In this document: one piece after another, positions 24,346 through 33,398 of the stretch
Numbering within the stretch: the stretch's first letter is position 1
Layout of the letters: each line of letters begins with the position of its first letter
Assembly: GCF_011927835.1 (NCBI RefSeq)
Contig: NZ_JAATJH010000001.1
Coordinates: 697,104 to 761,103, forward strand
Length of the DNA: 64,000 nucleotides
Direction: 5' to 3'
From: Neolewinella antarctica
Lineage (GTDB): Bacteria > Bacteroidota > Bacteroidia > Chitinophagales > Saprospiraceae
Program-made: the position numbers and the translations under genes
The notes under the pieces: model-generated
Database searches by the model: none
The model's input: the letters and a program-made list of their open reading frames with translations, nothing else
Told to the model about the DNA's origin: nothing

Positions 24346-24666
24346 TCAGCCCCGCTCCCGCAGCAACCGAAACAACAGCCGTACGGAGCGCACCTTCGGA
24401 AATCTATCCGGCTCCCACGTCAGTAGTTCCTTCTCGCCGATGTTGACGACGACGGTCTGTACCAACGGTGAACGAAGCTTTCGCAAGTTCCGCAGGCTAA
24501 AGCTTGGCGTACCCACCGCACGGGTGAGTTGGAATAAATCCCAAATCGCCTCCGGTTCGGAGCAACGCACGTTGATGTTGCCGGACGTTTCGTGGGTACG
24601 AATCTGCACCAGGCCACCGCTCGGTGCCGCTAGTTTCAGGTTGGCATCGATGCCGACCTTCGCCAT
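24346..24666 (-). CDS. Hypothetical protein
   Basis: A protein of 106 residues starting MAKVGIDANLKLAAPSGGLV. It has a beta-rich first half (IRTHETSGNINVRCSEPEAIW), a helix LFQLTRAVG and a basic C-terminus (PKVRSVRLLFRLLRERG). I know no family for it. The frame is open further upstream (GTG at 24777) but that part overlaps the preceding gene and is poor in structure, so the ATG at 24666 is used. It lies 35 bp after the end of the 24702 gene in the same direction, suggesting a two-gene operon. It converges with fbaA. Confidence 0.6.
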   Translation of the reverse strand: MAKVGIDANLKLAAPSGGLVQIRTHETSGNINVRCSEPEAIWDLFQLTRAVGTPSFSLRNLRKLRSPLVQTVVVNIGEKELLTWEPDRFPKVRSVRLLFRLLRERG

Positions 24667-24701
24667 TATTTGGTAGACCTGATCTATTTGCACGGTTCGG
24701 A

Positions 24702-24923
24702 TTACTTTGGGTTGCCCTCGCCGTCGCGCTTGACGTTGTCGGCGGTGCGGATACGCATCGTTCCGTTCATTTTCCACTTCGCCGCGTCGGCGTCTTCGTT
24801 GGTGGAGCTGGGCACGTAGACTTCGAAATCATCGAATTCGTAGGTGATCTCAGCGCCGCGGCCGGTTAGTTTGTCGTAAAGGCCAATGGCCAGTTCGGGC
24901 CAGTTGTTGGTGTTCTTTGCCAT
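24702..24923 (-). CDS. Small hypothetical protein
   Basis: A protein of 73 residues: NWPELAIGLYDKLTGRGAEI, then TYEFDDFEVYVPSSTNEDAD and AKWKMNGTMRIRTADNV. The pattern is one helix followed by three strands. It is acidic in the middle and has no signal or membrane segment. I cannot assign a family. The ATG at 24923 is the first start. It is the leading gene of a pair with the 24346 gene, divergent from the aquaporin gene. Confidence 0.62.
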   Translation of the reverse strand: MAKNTNNWPELAIGLYDKLTGRGAEITYEFDDFEVYVPSSTNEDADAAKWKMNGTMRIRTADNVKRDGEGNPK

Positions 24924-25058
24924 GATGGGCTGGGTTTAATTGTGAAAATTGGAGCGATTACTCCGTGTTTGTAACCGGACTGGGGGTGCGGGGTTCTCGA
25001 AATGACCTGATATCCTGATGAATTCGGCCTGAATTTTTCTGATGCCCCACCAGTTGCT

Positions 25059-25065
25059 TACTTTG
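25059..25065 (+). promoter_or_regulatory. Probable -7 element of the aquaglyceroporin gene
   Basis: TACTTTG, a one-base-shorter form of TAnnTTTG, 31 nt before the ATG. Confidence 0.4.
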
Positions 25066-25096
25066 CCGTACGAACCTCGCACCAAGCCAACCGCCC

Positions 25097-25822
25097 ATGA
25101 CCCCCTATTTAGCTGAATTTATCGGTACCGCGGTGCTGCTCTATCTGGGCTGCGGCGTGAACGCAAACGTATCGCTAAAGGCCACTTACGGGAACGGCAG
25201 CGGCTGGATTGTGATCAGTTTCGGGTGGGCGATGGCGGTGTTCGTGGCGGTGTTCATCGCGGCCGACGCCAGCGGTGCCCACCTGAACCCGGCCGTGACG
25301 CTGGCGCTTGCCGTCGCGAAGAATTTCCCCTGGGCGGAGGTCCCCGGTTACGTACTGGCGCAAATCGGCGGTGCTTTCTTCGGCGCGGTGCTCGCTTACG
25401 TGCAGTACCGACCCCACTACGCAACGGAACCGGAGCCGGGTACAATCCTCGGAACTTTCGCCACCGGACCGGCCATTCCGGATACGCTCGCTAATGTCCT
25501 GAGCGAAGTGGTCGCAACCTTTGTCTTCGTGCTGGCCGTGCTGTTCTTAGCTGGGCCGAGCTTCGGCGAGCAGGAAGTCGGTCTCGGTTCGCTGGACGCG
25601 CTACCGGTGGCCCTGGTAGTGCTGGCCATTGGCCTCAGCGTGGGCGGGACGACGGGCTACGCCATCAATCCGGCGCGCGATCTGGGCCCCAGGATCGCCC
25701 ACGCGGTCTTACCGATCCGTGGCAAGGGCGGCAGCAACTGGAGCTACGCCTGGATTCCCTTTTTTGGCCCGCTACTCGGTGCGGCGCTGTCGGCGGGTGC
25801 GTTCATATTGCTCGCGGCGTAG
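25097..25822 (+). CDS. MIP-family channel, aquaglyceroporin type
   Basis: An inner-membrane channel of 241 residues with six membrane segments and two NPA half-helices: GAHLNPAVTLALAVA and TTGYAINPARDLGPR. The aspartate after the second NPAR (NPARD) is the residue that marks glycerol facilitators of the GlpF group, against serine or similar in water-only aquaporins. I therefore infer uptake of glycerol or other small polyols. No glycerol kinase or glycerol-3-phosphate dehydrogenase is adjacent. Start ATG at 25097. The next gene has its own promoter in the short gap. Confidence 0.88.
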   Translation: MTPYLAEFIGTAVLLYLGCGVNANVSLKATYGNGSGWIVISFGWAMAVFVAVFIAADASGAHLNPAVTLALAVAKNFPWAEVPGYVLAQIGGAFFGAVLAYVQYRPHYATEPEPGTILGTFATGPAIPDTLANVLSEVVATFVFVLAVLFLAGPSFGEQEVGLGSLDALPVALVVLAIGLSVGGTTGYAINPARDLGPRIAHAVLPIRGKGGSNWSYAWIPFFGPLLGAALSAGAFILLAA

Positions 25823-25853
25823 GTCGCTTTGCTATCGCCAAATCCCGCGAGTT

Positions 25854-25861
25854 TACCTTTG
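25854..25861 (+). promoter_or_regulatory. -7 promoter element of the GT2 gene
   Basis: TACCTTTG, a perfect match, ending 4 nt before the GTG start at 25866. It decides the start codon and argues against a longer reading frame into the aquaporin gene. Confidence 0.6.
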
Positions 25862-25865
25862 CGTC

Positions 25866-27095
25866 GTGGCCATCTTTTTCACCATCTTACTCGTGCTTTG
25901 CGTCGCCGGCGTGGCCCACACCTACCTCGTTTACCCCTGGTACGTCGTAAAGCGGGCGGGCGCGCGGCCGTGGGCTGGCAACCAGCTAGTCCCGCACGCT
26001 GTCTGGATGCCGGGTAATTTTGCGGGACGGGACGCTACTAAAGATTGGCCCGACGTTCACGTCCTGATGGCCGCCCACAACGAGGAAGCCGTACTGGAGA
26101 GAAAGCTGACTACGTTAGCCGACCAGGACTATCCCGGGAAACTTCATTATTACGTAGGCAGCGACAACAGCAGCGACCGCACGAATCAAATTCTTACCGA
26201 CTGGGCGAACCGAGACGACCGCCTCCGCCCCACCCTCTTTACCAGCCGCCAGGGAAAGCCGAGCATCATCAATCAACTGGCTATCCAGGCCGGTACGGAA
26301 GGCGTCTATGTCCTCACCGACGCCAGCGTAATGCTCCGCCCCAGTACGGTACGCGAGCTGGTCCGCCCCTTCCTGAATGACGCCAAACTTGCCCTGGTCG
26401 ATACCACTATGGTTCAGACGGGCGGCACCGCCCGCGGGATCGGCGAAACCGAGACCCAGTACATCGACCGCGAAGTAGCCATAAAACGTGCCGAAGGCAA
26501 ATTGTGGGGCGCCATGATCGGGCCCTTCGGTGGCTGCTACGCCCTCCTCGCCGGGGCCTACCGCCCCGTCCCGGATAAGTTTCTCGTCGACGACTTCTAC
26601 CTGTGTTTGTCCGCCTACGAGCAAGGTTACCGGGGCATCAGCAGCGCGACGGCCATCGTGGAGGAATCGGTCGGGCAGCACCTGCGGGATGAGTTCCGGC
26701 GCAAAGTGCGCATCAGCAGTGGCAACTGGCAAAACTTGATACGCTTTCGGAACCTCTGGTGGCCTCCGTGGCGCAATCCGTTGGCCTTTGCATTTTTCAG
26801 TCACAAAGTTTTGCGCTGGTTAACGCCCTTTCTGCTCCTCATTGGTGGCCTAGCCTGGGTGGGATTAGCCGTAACGACATTAAACCCTTACGTCCTGAAA
26901 TCGGTTGCAGTGGTCACCGCGGTGATGATCGGCGGCGTACTGTTGGATGCTGTTTTGTCCCAACTCGGCATCCACGTCCGCGCCCTGCGTAAACTGCGTT
27001 ATTTTTTGGCGATGAATCTGGCCCTCCTGGTCGGTTTTTATCGCTACCTCACCGGAATCAGCTCCAATGTCTGGCAACCAAGCAACCGTAACTAG
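25866..27095 (+). CDS. Membrane glycosyltransferase family 2
   Basis: A protein of 409 residues starting from GTG with an N-terminal membrane helix (FFTILLVLCVAGVAHTYLV), a cytoplasmic GT-A domain and about three or four C-terminal helices. GT2 signatures: VHVLMAAHNEEAVLERKL, GSDNSSDRTNQIL, VLTDASVML (the DxD-like site), FLVDDFYLCL (catalytic Asp) and RKVRISSGNWQNL (in place of QxxRW). Such enzymes transfer sugars from nucleotide donors to lipids or polysaccharides at the inner membrane; the product is unknown. The frame is open back to 25629, but that part lies over the aquaporin gene in another frame and is arginine-rich nonsense. It overlaps ribB by 29 bp. Confidence 0.84.
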   Translation: MAIFFTILLVLCVAGVAHTYLVYPWYVVKRAGARPWAGNQLVPHAVWMPGNFAGRDATKDWPDVHVLMAAHNEEAVLERKLTTLADQDYPGKLHYYVGSDNSSDRTNQILTDWANRDDRLRPTLFTSRQGKPSIINQLAIQAGTEGVYVLTDASVMLRPSTVRELVRPFLNDAKLALVDTTMVQTGGTARGIGETETQYIDREVAIKRAEGKLWGAMIGPFGGCYALLAGAYRPVPDKFLVDDFYLCLSAYEQGYRGISSATAIVEESVGQHLRDEFRRKVRISSGNWQNLIRFRNLWWPPWRNPLAFAFFSHKVLRWLTPFLLLIGGLAWVGLAVTTLNPYVLKSVAVVTAVMIGGVLLDAVLSQLGIHVRALRKLRYFLAMNLALLVGFYRYLTGISSNVWQPSNRN

Positions 27096-28245
27096 TACTC
27101 CCGAGGCCGCCGACCGGCAGTCCTACAAGCTCAACACCATCGAAGAAGCCGTCGCCGATATTCGGGCCGGCAAGGTGATTATCGTTGTCGATGATGAAGA
27201 CCGGGAAAACGAAGGAGATTTTGTCTGCGCGGCCGAGCGCGTAACTCCTGAAATCATCAATTTCATGGCCACCTACGGTCGCGGGCTCATCTGCACGCCA
27301 ATCGATGAAGACCGCGCCGAACGCCTCGGCCTCAGTAAGATGGTCGAGACGAATACCGACGTCCACGAAACGGCTTTCACCGTCACGATCGACCTGATCG
27401 GCCACGGCTGCACGACCGGCATTTCCGCCTACGACCGTGCGACATGCATTCGCCGCATGACGGAGCACTCCGCCAAACCGAGTGACTTCACGCGCCCCGG
27501 CCACGTATTCCCCCTGCGCGCCGTCAAAGGTGGCGTCCTCCGCCGCACCGGCCACACCGAAGCCGCCGTCGACCTCGCCCGGATGGCCAACCTCTACCCC
27601 GCCGGCGTGATCGTCGAGATCCTTAAACCAAACGGAGAAATGGCCCGCCTTCCCTACTTGGTGGAGCTGGCCAAGGAACACGACCTGAAGATCGTTTCCA
27701 TCGAAGACTTAGTCGCTTACCGACTGCAAATGGAACGGCTGGTCGAGTGCGAATTCAGCATGGCGCTGGAGACGCGCTACGGGCCGTTCAAGCTTTACGC
27801 CTACCGGCAGACCACTAATAATGACGTCCACCTCGCGCTGACCCACGGCGAGTGGGCAATTGATGAACCAGTCCTGACCCGCGTACACAGCAGCACGAGT
27901 AGTCGTGATTTACTGCACAGCTTGCTTTCAGGATACAGCACCGGACTGCACGGTCCACTGGAAAAAATCAGTGAGGCGGGGAAAGGCATTTTACTCTTCA
28001 TGCGCCCCCACCAGGACGGCTCGGAAGTACTGGCGGGCTTACGCTTGCTGAAGTCCAGAATGGAGGATGGCCGGAGCGCCAGCATCAACCAACCGGCCAG
28101 CATGGACCAGCGAGATTTTGGCATCGGCGCGCAGATGTTGCGCGATCTCAAGGTGAGTAAGCTGCGCATTCTCAGCAATAACCCCAAGAACCGGATCGGT
28201 CTGGAAGGCTACGGTTTGGAGGTAGTTGAGTTCGTGAGTATGTAA
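27067..28245 (+). CDS. ribB: 3,4-dihydroxy-2-butanone-4-phosphate synthase with degenerate GTP cyclohydrolase II domain
   Basis: A protein of 392 residues in the RibBA arrangement. The N-terminal DHBP synthase domain is intact: [12 protein letters not shown] (39-51), [18 protein letters not shown]-like [21 protein letters not shown] and [13 protein letters not shown]. It makes the four-carbon unit of riboflavin. The second half aligns by order with GTP cyclohydrolase II, but its three zinc cysteines are absent (near 272-286 the sequence is [15 protein letters not shown]) and the active-site arginine/tyrosine segment reads [12 protein letters not shown]. The domain is therefore probably not a GTP cyclohydrolase; a similar loss is, as I recall, seen in other Bacteroidota. 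A separate RibA would be needed elsewhere. Its start lies inside the GT2 gene, so it may be translationally coupled. Confidence 0.88.
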   Translation: MSGNQATVTSTPEAADRQSYKLNTIEEAVADIRAGKVIIVVDDEDRENEGDFVCAAERVTPEIINFMATYGRGLICTPIDEDRAERLGLSKMVETNTDVHETAFTVTIDLIGHGCTTGISAYDRATCIRRMTEHSAKPSDFTRPGHVFPLRAVKGGVLRRTGHTEAAVDLARMANLYPAGVIVEILKPNGEMARLPYLVELAKEHDLKIVSIEDLVAYRLQMERLVECEFSMALETRYGPFKLYAYRQTTNNDVHLALTHGEWAIDEPVLTRVHSSTSSRDLLHSLLSGYSTGLHGPLEKISEAGKGILLFMRPHQDGSEVLAGLRLLKSRMEDGRSASINQPASMDQRDFGIGAQMLRDLKVSKLRILSNNPKNRIGLEGYGLEVVEFVSM

Positions 28246-28248
28246 GGA

Positions 28249-28791
28249 TTAAAATCCTCCGTTGAAATCTGGAAGCGTAAACACGCTCGGTTTATCTTTC
28301 TCCGGGAACTGGGGTAACCGCTTCGTCGCCTGGTCTTCCACCGCTGCCGGGTCGCTCGCGATGAAGCTGCGTATTCTGCTGGTTTTCACATCTTTGAGCT
28401 GTAGCTCTTGCTGACTTGCTTCAATGATTTCGTAGGCAACGTAATAGTCACGTCCCCGCCGGTATCGTGAGTGTAGTAGTCCTTCCCCCATAAATCCGTC
28501 AACGGATAGCGTAACGGTGTTTGTGTTGGTATCCAGTACCCACCGGCCCAGCAGGTGGCGATACTTGCGGGCGTCTTCGCGCTGGGCGTCCTCGTCAAAG
28601 TTTCCCTCCCGGTTAAGTGAAAGCAGGTAACTCGGCTTACCGTTTTCGTCTAGTTCCTGCCACGGTGCGGCGGTGAGCAGAGCGTGGGTGGATAAATCAA
28701 CCGGCGTAAAGGCGATCGTGCTGTCCGGGCTAATTTGGGCGCGGACGCTGGTGCAGAGTAGTAGGGATAGAGCGAGGAGAAGTGGGCGCAT
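28249..28791 (-). CDS. Secreted hypothetical protein
   Basis: A protein of 180 residues with a signal peptide (LLLALSLLLCTSVRAQ). The mature region contains KYRHLLGRWVLDTNTNTVTLSVDGF, a G-x-W-x-x-D strand resembling lipocalin-like domains, and a polar C-terminus (EDQATKRLPQFPEKDKPSVF). I recognise no family. The end is 3 bp from the convergent ribB stop with no hairpin between. The upstream region (28792-29075) holds a degenerate copy of the 17-bp motif and the carB promoter, and otherwise nothing I can identify. Confidence 0.68.
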   Translation of the reverse strand: MRPLLLALSLLLCTSVRAQISPDSTIAFTPVDLSTHALLTAAPWQELDENGKPSYLLSLNREGNFDEDAQREDARKYRHLLGRWVLDTNTNTVTLSVDGFMGEGLLHSRYRRGRDYYVAYEIIEASQQELQLKDVKTSRIRSFIASDPAAVEDQATKRLPQFPEKDKPSVFTLPDFNGGF

Positions 28792-28900
28792 AATTGACGT
28801 TGTCGTATACTAAAGACGCTTTCCCCACCATAAGCGCAACAAACGGGCCTTGGTTTACCAACTATTTAACGCAGTAGGTAGCCTTTGTACACACATTTAC

Positions 28901-28914
28901 CCCGCGTCCGCGCC
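28901..28914 (+). repeat. 17-bp dispersed motif, degenerate copy
   Basis: CCCGCGTCCGCGCC, the last 14 bases of the motif with one change, in the gap between divergent genes (carB side). Confidence 0.5.
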
Positions 28915-29033
28915 AAACCTTTCCCAGCTTAGAGCTAAAGGGTGAAACCGGACATCGTATAAACCACGTTACGGAGACTTTTACCATTCATAAATACCCC
29001 AAACCCTTCCCACTTTTCCTTTGTCGGCTTGCT

Positions 29034-29041
29034 TATATTTG
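29034..29041 (+). promoter_or_regulatory. -7 promoter element of carB
   Basis: TATATTTG, a perfect TAnnTTTG, 34 nt before the carB ATG. Confidence 0.6.
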
Positions 29042-29075
29042 CGCGAATTTGTTCTTACCCACCCAAACCCGCGCT

Positions 29076-31913
29076 ATGCCACAGGATAAAAGCATCAAAT
29101 CCGTACTCATCATTGGTTCCGGGCCCATCGTCATTGGTCAGGCTTGTGAATTCGATTACTCCGGGACCCAGGCCAGCCGCTCGCTGCGCGAAGAAGGCGT
29201 CGAAGTAACGATCATCAACCCGAACCCGGCGACGATCATGACCGACCCGATGACGGCGGAAAATGTCTACCTCCTGCCACTTACCCCGGAATACGTGGAG
29301 CAAATCCTGGTCGAACAGCCCCAGATCGATTCCGTATTGTCCACCATGGGTGGGCAGACGGCGCTTAACCTCGCCATCGAGTGTGGCGAGCTCGGCATCT
29401 GGGAGAAATACGGTATTCGACTGATCGGTGTCGATTTGGAAGCCATCGACCTGGCCGAGAACCGGGAACTCTTCCGGCTCCACATGGAAAAGATCGGCCT
29501 CAAATGCGCCCCGGCAATGATTGCCAACTCCGTGCTGGAAGGCATGGAGGCCGCCCAGGAAATCGGATTCCCCCTCGTGATCCGCCCCAGTTACACCCTT
29601 GGTGGATTTGGTGGCGGATTTTGTTTTAAGCAGGAAGATTTCGCGGAAATGCTGCGCCGGGGCCTCGACGCCTCGCCAACCCACGAAGTACTGATCGACA
29701 AGGCCGTGCTGGGCTGGAAAGAATTCGAGCTGGAGCTCCTACGGGATTCCGCCAATAACGTCGTCATTATCTGCGCGGTGGAGAACTTCGACCCCATGGG
29801 CATCCACACGGGCGACTCCATCACCGTGGCCCCGGCCATGACGCTCTCCGACAAAGCTTACCAGGACATGCGCAACCAGGCGATCCACGCCATGCGCTCG
29901 ATGGGCAATTTTGCGGGCGGTTGCAACATTCAGTTTAGCCAGAATCCGGAGACGGAAGAACTGATCGTAATCGAGATCAACCCGCGCGTGAGCCGTTCCT
30001 CCGCACTGGCCTCGAAAGCGACCGGTTACCCCATCGCGAAGATCGCCGCGAAACTCGCCCTCGGCTTCAACCTCGACGAGCTCAAAAATCAAATTACCGG
30101 CACAACGTCCGCCTACTTCGAGCCCACGCTCGACTACGTGATCGTCAAAATCCCCCGCTGGAACTTCAACAAGTTTCCCGGCGCCGACCACATCCTCGGC
30201 CTGCAGATGAAGTCCGTCGGTGAGGTGATGGGCATCGGCAGAAATTTCCAGGAAGCGTTGCAAAAAGCTTGTCAGTCCCTGGAGAATGGCCGCGCCGGCC
30301 TCGGTAGCGACAAGAAGGAATGGATCAAGACCGACGACATTCTCCACCGGTTGGACCACGTTAGCGAAGACCGCATCTTTCGCCTCAAGGACGCACTCCG
30401 CCTCGGCGTTCCACGCAAGACGATCCAGAAGTTGACCAAGATCGACATGTGGTTCATCAACCAGATCAAGGAACTGGTCGATCTGGAGAAAGAGCTCGTT
30501 AAGTACAACGTCCCCGAAGACATCCCCACCGAGTTCTTCCGGACGCTGAAGGAGAAAGGCTACTCTGATCAGCAGATCGCCTACTTGATTCGGGTCGACG
30601 AAGAGCTCGTTACCACCCGTCGCTACGAGCTCGGAATTCGCCGCACCTACAAGATGGTCGATACCTGCGCGGCGGAATTCGAAGCCAAGACGCCCTACTT
30701 CTACTCTACTTTCGACCAGGAAAACGAGAGCATTGTTTCCGATAAGCCAAGCGTGATCATCCTGGGCTCCGGACCAAACCGAATCGGACAGGGTATTGAG
30801 TTTGACTACTGTTGCGTCCATGGACTTAAAGCAGTGCAGGAAGCCGGTTACGAGGCCATCATGGTCAACTGTAATCCGGAAACGGTCTCGACCGACTTCG
30901 ACCAGGCCGACAAACTCTACTTCGAACCGGTATTCTGGGAACACATCCGGGAGATCATCGAACTGGAGAAGCCGGTGGGCATCATCGTCCAGCTGGGTGG
31001 CCAGACGGCCCTGAAACTAGCGGAAGAGTTTCACAAGCGTGGTATTCATGTTTTCGGCTCCAGCTTCGAGAGCCTGGACCTGGCGGAAGATCGTGGTCGC
31101 TTCTCTAATTTGCTGAAAGACCTGGAAATCCCCTACCCGAACTTCGGTACGGCCAAAGATGCAGACCAAGCCCTGGAAGTTGCGCACCGCGTTGGCTACC
31201 CGGTGCTCGTCCGCCCGAGCTACGTGCTCGGTGGCCAGGATATGCGAATCGTGATCAACGACGAAGAACTGGAACGCCACGTACTGAGCATCTTTAAGAA
31301 GGACCCGACGATGGTCGTTCTTGTCGACCACTTTCTCGACCGGGCTAAAGAAGCCGAAGTCGACGCGATTTGCGACGGCGATGAAGTCCACATCATGGGC
31401 ATCATGGAGCACATTGAGCCCGCCGGCATTCACTCCGGCGATTCTTCGGCCGTATTACCCACTTATTCTCTGAGCATCGAGACGGTCAACAACATGCGGG
31501 AGTACACCGAAAAGCTGGCCTTCGCGCTGAAGACGGTGGGGCTGATCAACGTACAGTTCGCCATCACGGTGGATCGCAAAACGAAGGAGGAAAAGGTATT
31601 CGTCATCGAAGCTAACCCCCGCGCTTCGCGGACGACACCCTTCATCGCCAAAGCTTACAAAGTCCCCTACCTCAACATCGCAACGAAAGTGATGCTGGGT
31701 GCGAATAAACTCAAAGACTTCACCATCAATCCGCAGCCGAGTGGGTACGCGATCAAGGTGCCGGTCTTCAGTTTTAACAAGTTCCCGAACGTGGATAAGC
31801 AACTCGGCCCCGAAATGAAATCTACGGGCGAAGCCATCCGTTTCGTGAAGGATATGACCGATCCCTTCTTCCGGGAGCTGGACCGCAACCGGAGCGTTTA
31901 CTTGACGCGGTAG
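29076..31913 (+). CDS. carB: Carbamoyl-phosphate synthase large subunit, short form
   Basis: A protein of 945 residues that makes carbamoyl phosphate from bicarbonate, ammonia (from CarA) and two ATP for arginine and pyrimidine synthesis. Two ATP-grasp halves are visible, each opened by the same motif: LIIGSGPIVIGQACEFDYSG and ILGSGPNRIGQGIEFDY, with GGFGGGFCFKQED and VLVRPSYVLGGQDM in the nucleotide sites. The E. coli enzyme has about 1073 residues; here the C-terminal MGS-like allosteric domain (UMP/ornithine control) is missing, as the protein ends just after the second ATP-grasp (KDMTDPFFRELDRN). That matches what I recall for Bacteroidota. The ATG at 29076 is preferred to an in-frame TTG at 29049. 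No carA is adjacent. Confidence 0.94.
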   Translation: MPQDKSIKSVLIIGSGPIVIGQACEFDYSGTQASRSLREEGVEVTIINPNPATIMTDPMTAENVYLLPLTPEYVEQILVEQPQIDSVLSTMGGQTALNLAIECGELGIWEKYGIRLIGVDLEAIDLAENRELFRLHMEKIGLKCAPAMIANSVLEGMEAAQEIGFPLVIRPSYTLGGFGGGFCFKQEDFAEMLRRGLDASPTHEVLIDKAVLGWKEFELELLRDSANNVVIICAVENFDPMGIHTGDSITVAPAMTLSDKAYQDMRNQAIHAMRSMGNFAGGCNIQFSQNPETEELIVIEINPRVSRSSALASKATGYPIAKIAAKLALGFNLDELKNQITGTTSAYFEPTLDYVIVKIPRWNFNKFPGADHILGLQMKSVGEVMGIGRNFQEALQKACQSLENGRAGLGSDKKEWIKTDDILHRLDHVSEDRIFRLKDALRLGVPRKTIQKLTKIDMWFINQIKELVDLEKELVKYNVPEDIPTEFFRTLKEKGYSDQQIAYLIRVDEELVTTRRYELGIRRTYKMVDTCAAEFEAKTPYFYSTFDQENESIVSDKPSVIILGSGPNRIGQGIEFDYCCVHGLKAVQEAGYEAIMVNCNPETVSTDFDQADKLYFEPVFWEHIREIIELEKPVGIIVQLGGQTALKLAEEFHKRGIHVFGSSFESLDLAEDRGRFSNLLKDLEIPYPNFGTAKDADQALEVAHRVGYPVLVRPSYVLGGQDMRIVINDEELERHVLSIFKKDPTMVVLVDHFLDRAKEAEVDAICDGDEVHIMGIMEHIEPAGIHSGDSSAVLPTYSLSIETVNNMREYTEKLAFALKTVGLINVQFAITVDRKTKEEKVFVIEANPRASRTTPFIAKAYKVPYLNIATKVMLGANKLKDFTINPQPSGYAIKVPVFSFNKFPNVDKQLGPEMKSTGEAIRFVKDMTDPFFRELDRNRSVYLTR

Positions 31914-31944
31914 GTCTTATCTTGCGATTGCCAAAATTTGAACT

Positions 31945-32538
31945 ATGGGACAACCGCAAGCATCGGATTTATCGCTACAGGATTATCTCGCCATTGAAAG
32001 TGAGGATGATATTCGTTATGAATATCACCACGGGGAGATATTTGCGATGGCGGGCGGGTCATTAGCTCACGCGCTAATCGTTGCTAATCTAGGATTCCTA
32101 CTCATCAGGGAAACCCGCGCGAACGGCAATGATTGTAGAGCCTTTACCTCCGAATTAAAAGTCGAGGTGAGTGAGGGCAGCCGCTATGTTTACCCTGACG
32201 CAAGTGTGGTTTGCCCGAAACCCAACGAATCGCACGTTCTGAAAGGATCGGTGCGTAACCCAAAAGTAGTAGTTGAAGTCATTTCGCCTTCGAGCGCGGG
32301 CTATGACCAGGGAGCTAAAAGGCGCTACTATTTCTTCATACCCTCCGTTGAGGAGTACCTGTTGGTCGAACAAGATTCGCCAGTAGTCACCCTTTACCGG
32401 CGCCGGAAAGGGGATGATTTGTATCGAATCATTACCATAGAAGGCTTGGAAGAGACGATCGAGCTTACGAGTATTAATGTTGAGTTGACGCTGAAGGAGA
32501 TTTACCAAGACGTCGACTTCACCACAGCTTCAAAATAA
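31945..32538 (+). CDS. Uma2-family (DUF820) putative endonuclease
   Basis: A protein of 197 residues of the Uma2 group of PD-(D/E)XK-fold proteins (PF05685). Visible are YLAIESEDDIRYEYHHGEIFAMAG, VYPDASVVC (catalytic Asp), NPKVVVEVISPSS (Glu) and GAKRRYYFFIPSVEEYLLVEQ (Lys). The catalytic pattern D-(E)xV and the following lysine are complete. Family members occur in many copies in cyanobacteria and Bacteroidota and their role is unknown. The gene is more AT-rich than carB before it and could be transferred. A TATCTTG at 31918-31924 may be its promoter. Confidence 0.85.
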   Translation: MGQPQASDLSLQDYLAIESEDDIRYEYHHGEIFAMAGGSLAHALIVANLGFLLIRETRANGNDCRAFTSELKVEVSEGSRYVYPDASVVCPKPNESHVLKGSVRNPKVVVEVISPSSAGYDQGAKRRYYFFIPSVEEYLLVEQDSPVVTLYRRRKGDDLYRIITIEGLEETIELTSINVELTLKEIYQDVDFTTASK

Positions 32539-32623
32539 ACCCAGCGGTCCTCATCATCACGAGTCCAACACCCCGCAAGCAGCAACTGACTGTGCGGTAC
32601 TTTATTACGGAATATCCCCGAAA

Positions 32624-33397
32624 ATGCTTAACAAACCAATATTATTTCTTGCGGTCGGTCTGTTGTATTACGGTACTGGCTGCCAGACGGAAGCACCAGT
32701 CGAAGAACCAGAACTCAGTAATTCAGCGCAGTTGCTGGGTAAGGCTCTTGAAGCCCACGGTTGGGATGACGTCACGGCTCCCGGGTTTGAATTCACGTTC
32801 AGAGACCACTCCTACAATTACGCAACCGCCGGCGAACGCTACCGATATACGCGCACTTTGGTAAAAGGTGACACAACAACCGTCGACCAACTAACAAATT
32901 CTGGCTTCACCAGGAGGATCAACGAGCAGGTAGCTATTGTCGCGGACAGTATGGCCGTGAAGTACAGTAATTCAATCAATTCAGTCATCTACTTCGCAAC
33001 CCTCCCGGTCAAGCTAATGGACCCGGCGGTCAACTTAACGGATGATGGCACGACGACCGTCAAGGGTCAAAAATACCGGCTGTTGCGCATCGACTTTAAC
33101 GAGGCTGGCGGAGGTGAAGACTACGACGACAACTTTCTGTACTGGATCAACGACGACACGGGGCGCATCGACTACCTGGCGTACGACTACGAGCGCGATG
33201 AGGGCGGCGTTCGCTTTCGTTCGGCCCGTAACCAGCGGGAAGTGGCTGGCGTTTTATTTCAGGACTACGTGAATTATTCCGCTCCCGTCGGCACCTCACT
33301 GAACGACTTGGCGGCCTTGTGGGAAGCGGACGAACTGGCGGAACTCTCCAGAATCGAGCTAGAAAACATTGCTTCCATCCCTACGACGTGGGAGTAA
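32624..33397 (+). CDS. Lipoprotein, probable DUF6503 family
   Basis: A protein of 257 residues with a lipoprotein signal (FLAVGLLYYGTGC, Cys20). The mature region is a beta-rich domain: FEFTFRDHSYNYATAGERYRY, then LVKGDTTTVDQL, INSVIYFATLPVKLMDPAVNL, and a late LLRIDFNEAGGGEDYDDNFLYW followed by GRIDYLAYDYERDEGGVRFR. This resembles the DUF6503 family of Bacteroidota lipoproteins, which have a LolA/LppX-like outline; I am not certain. It should be anchored on the periplasmic side of a membrane. The start is the ATG at 32624. It converges with mqnD with 1 bp between the stops. Confidence 0.72.
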   Translation: MLNKPILFLAVGLLYYGTGCQTEAPVEEPELSNSAQLLGKALEAHGWDDVTAPGFEFTFRDHSYNYATAGERYRYTRTLVKGDTTTVDQLTNSGFTRRINEQVAIVADSMAVKYSNSINSVIYFATLPVKLMDPAVNLTDDGTTTVKGQKYRLLRIDFNEAGGGEDYDDNFLYWINDDTGRIDYLAYDYERDEGGVRFRSARNQREVAGVLFQDYVNYSAPVGTSLNDLAALWEADELAELSRIELENIASIPTTWE

Positions 33398-33398
33398 G

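Noticed and set aside
25629-25865. N-terminal extension of the GT2 gene into the aquaporin gene
   Set aside because: The extra 79 residues are an out-of-frame shadow of the aquaporin gene; a promoter and a GTG start lie after it.
27000-27066. FMN riboswitch in front of ribB
   Set aside because: The sequence upstream of ribB is coding for the GT2 protein and shows no conserved riboswitch core.
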